Part shown: in pieces, positions 1 to 6,377 of the stretch | How the letters are laid out: each line of letters starts with the position of its first letter | How positions within the stretch are numbered: position 1 is the first letter of the stretch | NCBI GenBank assembly: GCA_017881645.1 | Contig: JADGQQ010000144.1 | Coordinates: 1-7,214 of the forward strand | DNA: 7,214 nucleotides | Reading direction: 5' to 3' | DNA from: Clostridia bacterium | Lineage (GTDB): Bacteria; Bacillota; Clostridia; Saccharofermentanales; Saccharofermentanaceae | Notes under the pieces: generated by a model | The model's database searches: none | What the model saw: the letters and a program-made list of their open reading frames with translations, nothing else | What the model was told of the DNA's origin: nothing | Made by a program: the position numbers and the translations under genes

Positions 1-129
1 CAATAGCGGAACATGCAGCTCTCTGCATGCCGATGCAAGAAGATTCTTTTCACTGCAATTCGAATGAAAGTCATCCGGAAGCGAATCATACGCTTCCAGA
101 CGAAAAGACAGACGGACTTCCTTTTTCAT
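1..129 (-). CDS. N-terminal 43 codons of an unidentified gene, truncated by the window edge; possibly a COG2509-type FAD-dependent dehydrogenase
   Basis: An open frame with no stop starts at ATG 129-127 and runs off the left edge; it reads MKKEVRLSFRLEAYDSL and ends at ...CRELHVPLL. The ATG overlaps the TGA of the flavoprotein gene as ATGA, and an AGGA lies 9 bases upstream inside that gene. Arrangement, clean codons and the absence of any terminator after the flavoprotein make a real, translationally coupled gene likely. What can be seen is a short beta-strand-like segment (residues 4-11), then a polar stretch and a helix (about 27-38) ending in a LHVP turn. This loosely resembles the small N-terminal domain of COG2509 FAD-dependent dehydrogenases, where a strand is followed by a helix ending in a 'LrIp' turn. 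That resemblance is from memory and weak. The diagnostic parts of any family would lie beyond the window. That it is a gene is fairly sure; its product is not. Confidence 0.6.
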   Translation of the reverse strand, partial: MKKEVRLSFRLEAYDSLPDDFHSNCSEKNLLASACRELHVPLL

Positions 130-1454
130 ACATTATTTTCCTGCGTTACATATTTTGCCGCTGATTCTCCTGCCGCAAATCCGGACGCCCAGGCCCACTG
201 AAGATTAAATCCGCCGCAGTCGCCGTCGACATCCAGTATTTCACCACAGGCATATAAGCCCTTTTCATACGAAGAAGACAGCGTACATGCATCGAAATGA
301 TCCGTAGCAATTCCACCGGCTGTTGTCTGTGCATTGGCAAAAGGCATCGTTCCGTTGACATGAATGGGAAGTGCTTTACAGATTTGAGCGAGATAATCCG
401 TTTCTTTATCCGACAGCGAAGAAACATGCGCGGACAGCGATTTTTGCGTAACCTGACGAAGCAAACCGACAGAAAGTCTTTTATGAAAAAGTCCTGTAAG
501 AAAATCCTCCAGTCGACGGCCCGCGAAGGCAGCCCTTCTTTCATAAAGCATTGAAAGAACTTTTTCAGATGAATACATCGGAAGAAAATCAATATGAATG
601 AAAATATCGGGAGGATTTGTCGAATCGCTTTTTTGATACAGCGCACGCGAAACAAATCCGGACAGCTGCAAAATCGGAGGCCCTGAAAGACCGTAATCTG
701 TAAAAAGAATGTCCCCTTCTTCTTTGCGAATAGTGACACCGTCTATGATAAGTGTTGCTGTTCCGAATAATTTATTGCCCGAAAGCGGTTTGCAAAATTC
801 ACTTGCCGTCTTTAGCTGAACGATCGACGGCAATGGCTGGCTGAGTTTATGTGAAAATGTGCGGAGCAATTCATAACCTTCCCCATCGGATCCCGTGGAT
901 GGCGCGCTCTTTCCGCCGGCAGCGACAATAACGGCTTTCGCAATGAACTTCTGTCCATCTGCAAATATCAGTGTATAACCTTCTGAGTCTTTGGAAATAC
1001 CGGATACTTTTGCTCCTGTACGCACTTGAACTTCAAGATCTATCAAGGCAAGCCGCAGAGAGTCCAACACGGAGCCTGCATGAAGACTTAATGGAAATAT
1101 TTTCTTATCCTCTTCTTCCGTACAAACCACGCCGATTTCTTCAAAAAACGAAATGATCGCAGTCGGTGGGAACTGGTCGAGGATTTTCTCAGAGAAACCG
1201 GCATTCGAACCATGGAAATGCATCCGGTCTGTATCCAGATTTGTAAGATTGCACCTGCCGTTGCCGGTCATCAGCAGTTTTTTCCCAATACGGTCATTTC
1301 TTTCAAATAGGACAACCTGTCTATTCCCGGCATGAAGTGTACGTAAATATTTTTTTGCTGAGATAGCGGCAGCCATACCCGACGGTCCGCCGCCGATTAT
1401 GGCAATATCGATAATATTCGAATGATCCGTTGAATTTGATTCCGTTATACTCAT
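126..1454 (-). CDS. BaiN/HI0933-family NAD(P)/FAD-dependent oxidoreductase (YhiN-like flavoprotein)
   Basis: Complete flavoprotein of 442 residues, of normal length for the HI0933/YhiN/BaiN family. An N-terminal FAD-binding Rossmann motif GGGPSG (21-26) follows the strand IIDIAII and is paired with the acidic E51 at the end of the second strand (VVLFE). The family signature GKKLLMTGNGRCNLTN is at 57-72. Near the C-terminus are TTAGGIATDHF, GLYACGEILDVDGDCGG (399-415) and FNLQWAWASG, which complete the FAD site. These are cytoplasmic two-domain flavoproteins. Gut Clostridia BaiN has been linked to bile-acid 7-dehydroxylation and other members are called aminoacetone oxidase-like, but most lack a proven substrate, so I assign the family only. 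I chose ATG 1454 because it overlaps the CYTH stop as ATGA, has GGA 6 bases upstream, and puts the Rossmann strand close to the N-terminus. A GTG at 1478 would add eight residues (MPCNVGCA) with no better ribosome binding site. Confidence 0.93.
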   Translation of the reverse strand: MSITESNSTDHSNIIDIAIIGGGPSGMAAAISAKKYLRTLHAGNRQVVLFERNDRIGKKLLMTGNGRCNLTNLDTDRMHFHGSNAGFSEKILDQFPPTAIISFFEEIGVVCTEEEDKKIFPLSLHAGSVLDSLRLALIDLEVQVRTGAKVSGISKDSEGYTLIFADGQKFIAKAVIVAAGGKSAPSTGSDGEGYELLRTFSHKLSQPLPSIVQLKTASEFCKPLSGNKLFGTATLIIDGVTIRKEEGDILFTDYGLSGPPILQLSGFVSRALYQKSDSTNPPDIFIHIDFLPMYSSEKVLSMLYERRAAFAGRRLEDFLTGLFHKRLSVGLLRQVTQKSLSAHVSSLSDKETDYLAQICKALPIHVNGTMPFANAQTTAGGIATDHFDACTLSSSYEKGLYACGEILDVDGDCGGFNLQWAWASGFAAGESAAKYVTQENNV

Positions 1455-2092
1455 TGCACATCCAACATTGCAAGGCACCTTTCATATTTTCCCCGGTTAT
1501 CGCGAACCGCATTTGTCTGCAATACAATTTCTTCGCCTAGTGCAAGAATATCCCTTACATCACCCTGCTTCAGTTCAATCTCCATTTCACATACAGCATC
1601 CTTCTCATCTTTTGCGTAAAGTGACCCAAAATCAAAACATATCTCCATGAGGCTGTCGCCGTAACCGGCAAGAGACATAGTGCGCTCAAAACTCGTCCTG
1701 CATGAAGATACAAGTTCGGCTCCGGAAATGGAAAGAAGTACATCCGATAAAATCTCAGACGGATCACCGTCGCTGATTGCATTTTCAAGGAAAGACTCCA
1801 CATCAAAATGATCTTCGTCTGATTCAAGGTTCCATTCATATCTTTGATGAAGACCATTCCGGCTGCTTCCGCCGATTTTCACGGTATGGATATAATCCCC
1901 GTCGCGAATTTCACGAACCCGGATGCTGGCATTAAATGACCGAAGCAGCTGATCTTTTGTATCGTAGTATTTTGTATCGTAATATTCTGTTTTATCTGAG
2001 TTAGGAATCAGAATGCCGGAAAACCATTCTTCACTGCGCAGCTTCAACATCTCTTCCTTTGAAGAAAACCGAAGCTTCAATTCCGTTTCCAA
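1451..2092 (-). CDS. CYTH-domain (triphosphate tunnel metalloenzyme) protein
   Basis: Soluble CYTH protein of 213 residues. CYTH proteins fold into an eight-stranded barrel that binds triphosphates and divalent metal in a charged tunnel. Members include inorganic triphosphatase, thiamine triphosphatase and class IV adenylate cyclase; bacterial stand-alone members are most often tripolyphosphatases, but the substrate cannot be read here. Visible hallmarks are the N-terminal ExExK (E2, E4, K6 of METELK), YYDT at 37-40 and 42-45, the IRVR arginines (58, 60), TVK with K72, R84/E86 of QRYEW, FERT, EICFDFG, the acidic strand EMEIELKQGDV and a C-terminal NRGKYERCL in place of the usual SKxxRG. I place the start at TTG 2092: AGGAGG at 2106-2101 is 8 bases upstream and the product then begins directly with ExExK. 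TTG 2098 is only 2 bases from that site, and the first ATG would remove ExExK. A 15-bp tandem duplication repeats YYDTK. The stop overlaps the flavoprotein start. Confidence 0.9.
   Translation of the reverse strand: METELKLRFSSKEEMLKLRSEEWFSGILIPNSDKTEYYDTKYYDTKDQLLRSFNASIRVREIRDGDYIHTVKIGGSSRNGLHQRYEWNLESDEDHFDVESFLENAISDGDPSEILSDVLLSISGAELVSSCRTSFERTMSLAGYGDSLMEICFDFGSLYAKDEKDAVCEMEIELKQGDVRDILALGEEIVLQTNAVRDNRGKYERCLAMLDVQ
1955..1984 (-). repeat. 15-bp tandem duplication within the CYTH gene
   Basis: Two adjacent 15-bp units (plus-strand 1955-1969 ttttgtatcgtagta and 1970-1984 ttttgtatcgtaata) differ at one base. In frame they encode YYDTK twice, so YYDTKYYDTKD appears where CYTH proteins normally have one Y-[YF]-D-T motif. 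The unit is a multiple of three, so the frame is kept. The single difference changes TAC to TAT and is silent. This looks like recent slippage or unequal duplication. Confidence 0.9.
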
Positions 2093-2100
2093 AGACAATA

Positions 2101-2106
2101 CCTCCT
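2101..2106 (-). promoter_or_regulatory. Ribosome binding site that decides the TTG start of the CYTH gene
   Basis: A perfect AGGAGG on the minus strand lies 8 bases before the TTG at 2092 and only 2 bases before the TTG at 2098. Normal spacing therefore favours the TTG at 2092, giving a product beginning METELK. Confidence 0.8.
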
Positions 2107-2114
2107 CTTAAATC

Positions 2115-2129
2115 GAGCATTATATGCTC
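2115..2129 (-). other. Short perfect hairpin around the DUF5711-like stop codon
   Basis: GAGCAT and ATGCTC form a 6-bp stem with a 3-base loop (2121-2123), 8 bases upstream of the CYTH AGGAGG. There is no T-run after it, so it is not an intrinsic terminator. It also overlaps the TATAAT candidate. It might affect translation or mRNA processing between the genes, or mean nothing. Confidence 0.3.
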
Positions 2130-2141
2130 AGTTCATGAACT
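2119..2141 (-). promoter_or_regulatory. Possible internal promoter with palindromic operator-like element ahead of the CYTH gene
   Basis: Reading the minus strand, a perfect -10 hexamer TATAAT is at 2124-2119, overlapping the stop codon of the DUF5711-like gene. Just upstream, a perfect 12-bp palindrome AGTTCATGAACT occupies 2141-2130, which is the spacer of such a promoter. The -35 position at 17-bp spacing (2147-2142) reads ATCAGG, a poor match to TTGACA, and there is no extended -10 TG. A start 6 to 8 bases downstream would give a leader of roughly 20 bases with AGGAGG correctly placed. The -10 could be chance within coding sequence, so confidence is low. Confidence 0.25.
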
Positions 2142-3289
2142 CCTGATACTGTAACGACAATGATTGTTTTCTCGTCTACTATACCGATTCGAATGACTTC
2201 CTCATCAACAGAAATCGTTTTTAGAACTGTCAGGTCACTTGCTCGTATAACAAGAATTTTATCATCGGCTGACACAACCACCTTATCGCCCAGTGCATCC
2301 GCATCAGTAAATGTATTTCCAAGTACGATGGACTTCCCTCTCGTAAAATCTGTGCCGAGATATTCCATTCGGATTTCCTGACCGACTCCGTCTGTATAAA
2401 TTACGATCGATCCTTTTCCGACCGGGAAAATGCTGTCCACTTGTGTATATGGATTTGAAAGCATCTGCGTTGTATCTTTTGAACACAATAATACATCAGA
2501 AATGCCCGCCAAAACGACCCGTTCATTGCCTATATATGAAATGGACGGCAAAATCGCCGATGTTTCGGGGGAATATAGAGCCATCTCTTTGGTTGTTTGC
2601 CCGTTGTCTGCAGATGGAAGTTCAATCTGCTTCAGATGAGGCTGCATAGCAGACCCATCTGTATCTACCAATGCAATGTTAACATCCTTCTGATCCGGCG
2701 AAAACGAAATGGATATCGGGTAACCTGATTCAACCGAATTCCATTGCGCTAAGAAATTGCCCTTGTTGTCTAAGAGATAAACAGAGCCCTTCGTCTGCGG
2801 CTGTTCAATAATCAGACCCGCCATGCCATCGGCTGAAAGTGCGCCAAAACTAATCGCGCCGGTAAGCTGTTTGTTGCAAATCAGGCCCTTATCATCAAAT
2901 ATGGCGCAAAAATAGCCGCCGGAATCTGCAACCAGAGCATGACTTCCCCGAATTACACAGAAGGGATTATCCATTTGGATATCAACGCCATAGATTTCAT
3001 CACCGGCCATTGAAAGATAAGCAACTCTTGTAGCTGTAACTTTCAAAACACCATTTGAAAATGGATACAATTTCTGAGCTTCCGAAAATTCACAGGCAAA
3101 ACCTGTCTGAACAGACAGATGTGTCACAGTATCCGCACCCTTGGATGCATTTACATGATTTCGAATCAAATAGATTAATACACCCGATGACAGTATGAGT
3201 AAAAGAATGAGAAAGATGAAAAGTGGCAAAAGAGACCGCTTTTTTGCAGATCTCTTTTTGCGCTTACTGTCAGATTCTTTTGAAGGCAT
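2120..3289 (-). CDS. Membrane-anchored beta-propeller-like protein, probably DUF5711 family
   Basis: Protein of 389 residues. A very basic cytoplasmic N-terminus (KRKKRSAKKR, 9-18) precedes one hydrophobic helix at about 20-42, so by the positive-inside rule the remaining ~345 residues face outside. That part is beta-rich with repeating short strands and turns (VAYLSMAGDEIYGVDI, CAIFDDKGLI, VYLLDNKGNFLAQW, ISISFSPDQKDVNIALVDTDG, VVVSADDKILVIRASDLTVL), a pattern typical of WD40/PQQ-like propeller blades. The architecture matches what I recall of Clostridia DUF5711 proteins; no function is established. No catalytic motif or lipobox is visible. The start is ATG 3289, with AGAAAGGG about 11 bases upstream. 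The gene begins 18 bases after the DUF4340 stop, which suggests cotranscription with the transporter module, where it could act as an outer-face partner or sensor. That role is inference. The family name is moderately sure, the topology more so. Confidence 0.7.
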   Translation of the reverse strand: MPSKESDSKRKKRSAKKRSLLPLFIFLILLLILSSGVLIYLIRNHVNASKGADTVTHLSVQTGFACEFSEAQKLYPFSNGVLKVTATRVAYLSMAGDEIYGVDIQMDNPFCVIRGSHALVADSGGYFCAIFDDKGLICNKQLTGAISFGALSADGMAGLIIEQPQTKGSVYLLDNKGNFLAQWNSVESGYPISISFSPDQKDVNIALVDTDGSAMQPHLKQIELPSADNGQTTKEMALYSPETSAILPSISYIGNERVVLAGISDVLLCSKDTTQMLSNPYTQVDSIFPVGKGSIVIYTDGVGQEIRMEYLGTDFTRGKSIVLGNTFTDADALGDKVVVSADDKILVIRASDLTVLKTISVDEEVIRIGIVDEKTIIVVTVSGVHELSI

Positions 3290-3307
3290 TGCAGTTCGTA
3301 CCCTTTC

Positions 3308-4828
3308 TTATGAATCAGCCATAATGTAAACATTTCCGACTGAATCATGGATGGCTTTCACCAGCAACGTATAGGCAGGCCATATTCCATAGTATAGAAG
3401 ATCCTTGCCATTGTCTTTATAGAGAGAATCTTTATTTACAATTATCCCGTGATACTCTCCGTCTATAAAAGCATAATACGTATTTTCATCCCGGACTGCA
3501 AGATCAATTGTTGTTTGTGTGCTGTCATTTAGAGTAATAACTAATGTCACATCTTTTGTATTCACAGGAGTTGCAGCAAAATCAAAGTCTGCAATCTTGA
3601 TGCAGCTAATCGATTCAAACAGAACTGCAAAATAGGATCGATTCTTCAAATCGAGCCCCGCGGTCACTTTCGCGCTCAATCCATTCACGGATATTTTCGA
3701 TGTAGGGTCTGTAGGTGTGGTTCCTTCGGCGACTTCCATATCCATAAAGAATGATCCTTCAGGGAAAGTGGCGTCAATATGCTTGACTTGATGCAGAAAT
3801 TTATAATCAACATACGGTTTAATCAAATCAGTCAACGGCGCCTGCAGACTGGTAATAACAGATGACGCTAAAGTAAACACAGCTGGCGATGTTGTTGATG
3901 CTCCATAATAGACGCCTCCCATATCGCGAGAGAGAATGATCTGTCTTTTTTCGCCGCTGTTAAGCGTAATATCAAAGACAAATGCCGGATTATCAAGACC
4001 ATATTTCGCATAGTCCTTCGTATTCATGTCCACAAAGGAGGTTACGGATAAAGCCAGAATTGAATCCATAAAGTTGCCGAATGTCGGACTCGCCTGAGTT
4101 GAAAACGGACGAACAAACTGCCAGCCAAATTCGGAAGATTTTCCGTCTTCAGAAAGAACCATCTGACCAATAACAGAAATATCTAATGAATCTTCGGCCC
4201 TCTTAATATCCACTGAAGCAACATCCGTATCTTTTACAGACATTACAGTCATATCAAGGAAATCAAGAATTGTATTGTCACATTTCGTAGCTTTGATTTT
4301 GTTCACGGTATAAACAACGCCGTCATCATCCATCGTACAGTACACGCTCGCATCATCATACGTTGCTATTCCAAGATATATTGTATGTTTTTCACCGGAT
4401 GTCAGCGTATATTCAATCGTATAGGAAGGATGGTCTAAGCCATATTCCTTAAATGTATCTTTCCCGGTGGTTATGGTATCAACGATATTAAATGAATCCA
4501 TAATATTTACGAATGTCGCGATGTTTGTCTGGCTCAATGCGTATTTGGAATCATCTTCCTTATCATTGACATATTTCCAGGTCAACGATCCGTCTGCTGC
4601 CGAAGGTGCACTTGTAATCGCAAATCCGGTTCCATCTGCTTTTGCGATGTGAATACCGGAGATTTGATCTGATGTATAATTCGCAACATATTGTGTGGCT
4701 GTCGACTCGGATGCAGTCGTTTCAACCGGATTCAGTTTGTTCTTCAGGGCTACGTTATATATGATAAGTCCGGCAATCAATACAACCAAAACGATCGCAG
4801 GTATGAGCAGATTTTTCCAAGTCTTCAT
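3308..4828 (-). CDS. DUF4340 domain protein, auxiliary to the Gld-type ABC transporter
   Basis: Protein of 506 residues with one N-terminal membrane helix (about 7-25, LIPAIVLVVLIAGLIIY) after MKTWK, then a Ser/Thr-rich linker and a large outer domain. That domain carries a visible internal duplication. W84-K-Y-V ... YGLDHP (129-134) ... SGEKHTIYLG (144-153) is matched by W236-Q-F-V ... YGLDNP (276-281) ... SGEKRQIILS (291-300), an offset of about 147 residues. A more diverged third unit may follow (VTLVITLNDSTQTTIDL, then ENTYYAFIDG). This layout is characteristic of DUF4340 proteins, which are encoded next to GldF/GldG-type ABC genes in many phyla; their biochemical role is unknown. There is no lipobox cysteine, so it is a transmembrane-anchored protein and not a lipoprotein. 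I chose ATG 4828, 7 bases after AAGGG; TTG 4843 would add MKGST and overlap that binding site. The gene begins 18 bases after the GldG-like stop, so the products are probably made together. Confidence 0.88.
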   Translation of the reverse strand: MKTWKNLLIPAIVLVVLIAGLIIYNVALKNKLNPVETTASESTATQYVANYTSDQISGIHIAKADGTGFAITSAPSAADGSLTWKYVNDKEDDSKYALSQTNIATFVNIMDSFNIVDTITTGKDTFKEYGLDHPSYTIEYTLTSGEKHTIYLGIATYDDASVYCTMDDDGVVYTVNKIKATKCDNTILDFLDMTVMSVKDTDVASVDIKRAEDSLDISVIGQMVLSEDGKSSEFGWQFVRPFSTQASPTFGNFMDSILALSVTSFVDMNTKDYAKYGLDNPAFVFDITLNSGEKRQIILSRDMGGVYYGASTTSPAVFTLASSVITSLQAPLTDLIKPYVDYKFLHQVKHIDATFPEGSFFMDMEVAEGTTPTDPTSKISVNGLSAKVTAGLDLKNRSYFAVLFESISCIKIADFDFAATPVNTKDVTLVITLNDSTQTTIDLAVRDENTYYAFIDGEYHGIIVNKDSLYKDNGKDLLYYGIWPAYTLLVKAIHDSVGNVYIMADS

Positions 4829-4846
4829 GGTACTTCCCTTCAAATA

Positions 4847-6346
4847 TTATTTATTCTTGCGCCTGTTATAAATAACAATTCCAATGATCAGGAATGTAAG
4901 AGGCACAAATGCTACAAGTGTAAGAGACCAGAAGGTTTGAACACTCGCAGAAGGATTCGACTTCAATGTAAAATTCGGGAAGTCTTTTACCTTCACCTGA
5001 GTTGTATTCGTTTCTCCGATCAGTTTCTGAATGACTTGCTTAAAAAATTGTGTATTCGGATTGTCAATTGTATACGTGGAAATAAAATCATCACTCGTGA
5101 ACGATGTTGTCCCCAGAACCACTAACTCGCTCGTTTGTTTTCCGCCAGTGCTGACTGAGTACATGGCGGCATTCTGTGTTCCCGGAACACCTACATTTGT
5201 CGGATCTCCGTTATTTTCAAGAACGGCCGAACCAGACGTCGTTACCATAGCTTCGGTTTTTATGTATGATTTTGGATTATCAAAAGTTGCCAGACCGCGC
5301 GCGCTTGAAAGAACCAGTGAACTGCCGTTGGTCAAATTCGCAAATGTTCCTGCAGAAATCGCATACGATAAATATCCGTTTGTTGCATTCATTCTAAAGG
5401 ACTGATCATTTTCACAGATGCGTGTGTTTGTCATATTGAGATTCATGGAGTGCAGAACTTCATTCAAATTGCCGTATGTTAACTGCGACGATGTGAAGTC
5501 AGTAATAACAACGAGGTTTCCGCCCTTTTCCATATAGGAAGCGATCAGCGGAATGTCTGTTTTGGACAGATCAATCTGCGGATTGTTAATAATCAGCAAT
5601 GAACAGTCATCAGGAATAGCGGCCAGCTCAACCGTAGACAAATCCGCGACTTCGAACCCGCTGTTTGTAAGCATCGTATCAAGTTGAACGTGCGATGCTT
5701 CACTATGATTGCTTGAAAAGTAGATTTTGGATTGGGAATCCGACGTAACGGTCGAAATAGCTCCGGTAAATGTATATTCAACATTATTTGAAGTCGGAAC
5801 ATACTGACCGGCAGCAAGGTATTGCGGATCAAAAGTAAAGCAGTCCATATAATTAATTACTTTGACTTTATCTCCGCATTTCACTACAAAGGAACCAGCA
5901 GCAGGGTTGGATGTTTTGTTCGGATCCAACTCCGTCATGATGGACGGATATTTCGTAGGATCAACATACTTTACTGTAATATGACCGTTGGAATTCTTTG
6001 CATAATCCTGAAGTACGGGAACAACATATTGATACTTTGATTCATTATCTTTCGTCAATTCGAATAAGCCGACTATTTCAACATCTTTGCTCATTTTTGA
6101 TAGAATCCCTTTGGAAACACTGCCAATCGAGTTGATTTTTGTATTTGTAAAATCCCAAGTCAATTTTTCGCCGACTAATGAATCAAACAGCAGATTCACA
6201 ACAAGAAGCATTGCACATAATACTGCAACCGACCCAACGGAAAAAATCCTGAGAGAACGGGCTCGCTTGTCTGATTGCCGTTTCGGTTGTTTTTCTCGAC
6301 CGGAATTATTTTTTACGTCTGTATTCAAATCATTTATTTGACTCAT
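4847..6346 (-). CDS. GldG-like ABC transporter auxiliary protein (ABC_transp_aux family)
   Basis: Protein of 499 residues. A basic cytoplasmic tail (about 17-33) is followed by a membrane helix at about 33-54, a long extracytoplasmic region, and a C-terminal helix at about 475-493 ending in the basic tail YNRRKNK. Family features in order: LTWDFTNTKINSIGSVS (62-78), matching the GldG N-terminal 'yDlT..k..tLs' segment; the strand VEIVGLFE; IYFSSNHSEA (208-217), at the position of the usual GHGE; LLIINNPQIDLS (250-261); and MEKGGNLVVITD (272-283), matching the ABC_transp_aux core. In Bacteroidota, GldG works with GldF and GldA in an ABC complex needed for gliding; elsewhere the substrate is unknown. 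The start is ATG 6346, 6 bases after AGGAGG. A TTG at 6370 would put that site inside the coding sequence (adding MRIYRRFY). The NHSE deviation from GHGE is notable. It lies 31 bases after the permease gene. Confidence 0.9.
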   Translation of the reverse strand: MSQINDLNTDVKNNSGREKQPKRQSDKRARSLRIFSVGSVAVLCAMLLVVNLLFDSLVGEKLTWDFTNTKINSIGSVSKGILSKMSKDVEIVGLFELTKDNESKYQYVVPVLQDYAKNSNGHITVKYVDPTKYPSIMTELDPNKTSNPAAGSFVVKCGDKVKVINYMDCFTFDPQYLAAGQYVPTSNNVEYTFTGAISTVTSDSQSKIYFSSNHSEASHVQLDTMLTNSGFEVADLSTVELAAIPDDCSLLIINNPQIDLSKTDIPLIASYMEKGGNLVVITDFTSSQLTYGNLNEVLHSMNLNMTNTRICENDQSFRMNATNGYLSYAISAGTFANLTNGSSLVLSSARGLATFDNPKSYIKTEAMVTTSGSAVLENNGDPTNVGVPGTQNAAMYSVSTGGKQTSELVVLGTTSFTSDDFISTYTIDNPNTQFFKQVIQKLIGETNTTQVKVKDFPNFTLKSNPSASVQTFWSLTLVAFVPLTFLIIGIVIYNRRKNK

Positions 6347-6352
6347 GTAAAA

Positions 6353-6358
6353 CCTCCT
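6353..6358 (-). promoter_or_regulatory. Ribosome binding site that decides the GldG-like start
   Basis: A perfect AGGAGG is 6 bases before ATG 6346. Because it would lie inside the coding sequence if translation began at the in-frame TTG at 6370, it supports the shorter 499-residue product. Confidence 0.85.
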
Positions 6359-6377
6359 ATAAATACGCAATTATGAA

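Noticed and set aside
75..99. Hairpin just after the flavoprotein gene as a transcription terminator
   Set aside because: No T-run follows it on the minus strand, and it lies inside an open reading frame with a coupled start, so readthrough is expected.
146..739. Minus-strand open frame of 197 codons overlapping the flavoprotein
   Set aside because: It is an alternative-frame shadow of the flavoprotein, with no domain pattern and no separate ribosome binding site need; the family motifs are all in the other frame.
1455..1478. GTG start adding eight residues to the flavoprotein
   Set aside because: The added MPCNVGCA is unlike the family N-terminus, has no better ribosome binding site, and the ATGA overlap at 1454 is the simpler start.
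4750..4828. Lipoprotein signal in the DUF4340 protein
   Set aside because: The N-terminal hydrophobic helix is not followed by a lipobox cysteine; it continues into a Lys/Asn-rich linker, so it is an uncleaved anchor.
4829..4843. TTG start adding five residues to the DUF4340 protein
   Set aside because: The extension overlaps the AAGGG site used by ATG 4828, and the basic MKTWK start before the membrane helix is a complete N-terminus.
4691..5125. Plus-strand open frame of 144 codons
   Set aside because: It is antisense to the DUF4340 and GldG-like genes, spans their junction, is rich in Cys/Arg/Ile without a recognisable domain, and both opposite genes have strong family motifs.
6347..6370. 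TTG start adding eight residues to the GldG-like protein
   Set aside because: A perfect AGGAGG would then be inside the coding sequence, while it is ideally spaced for the ATG at 6346.
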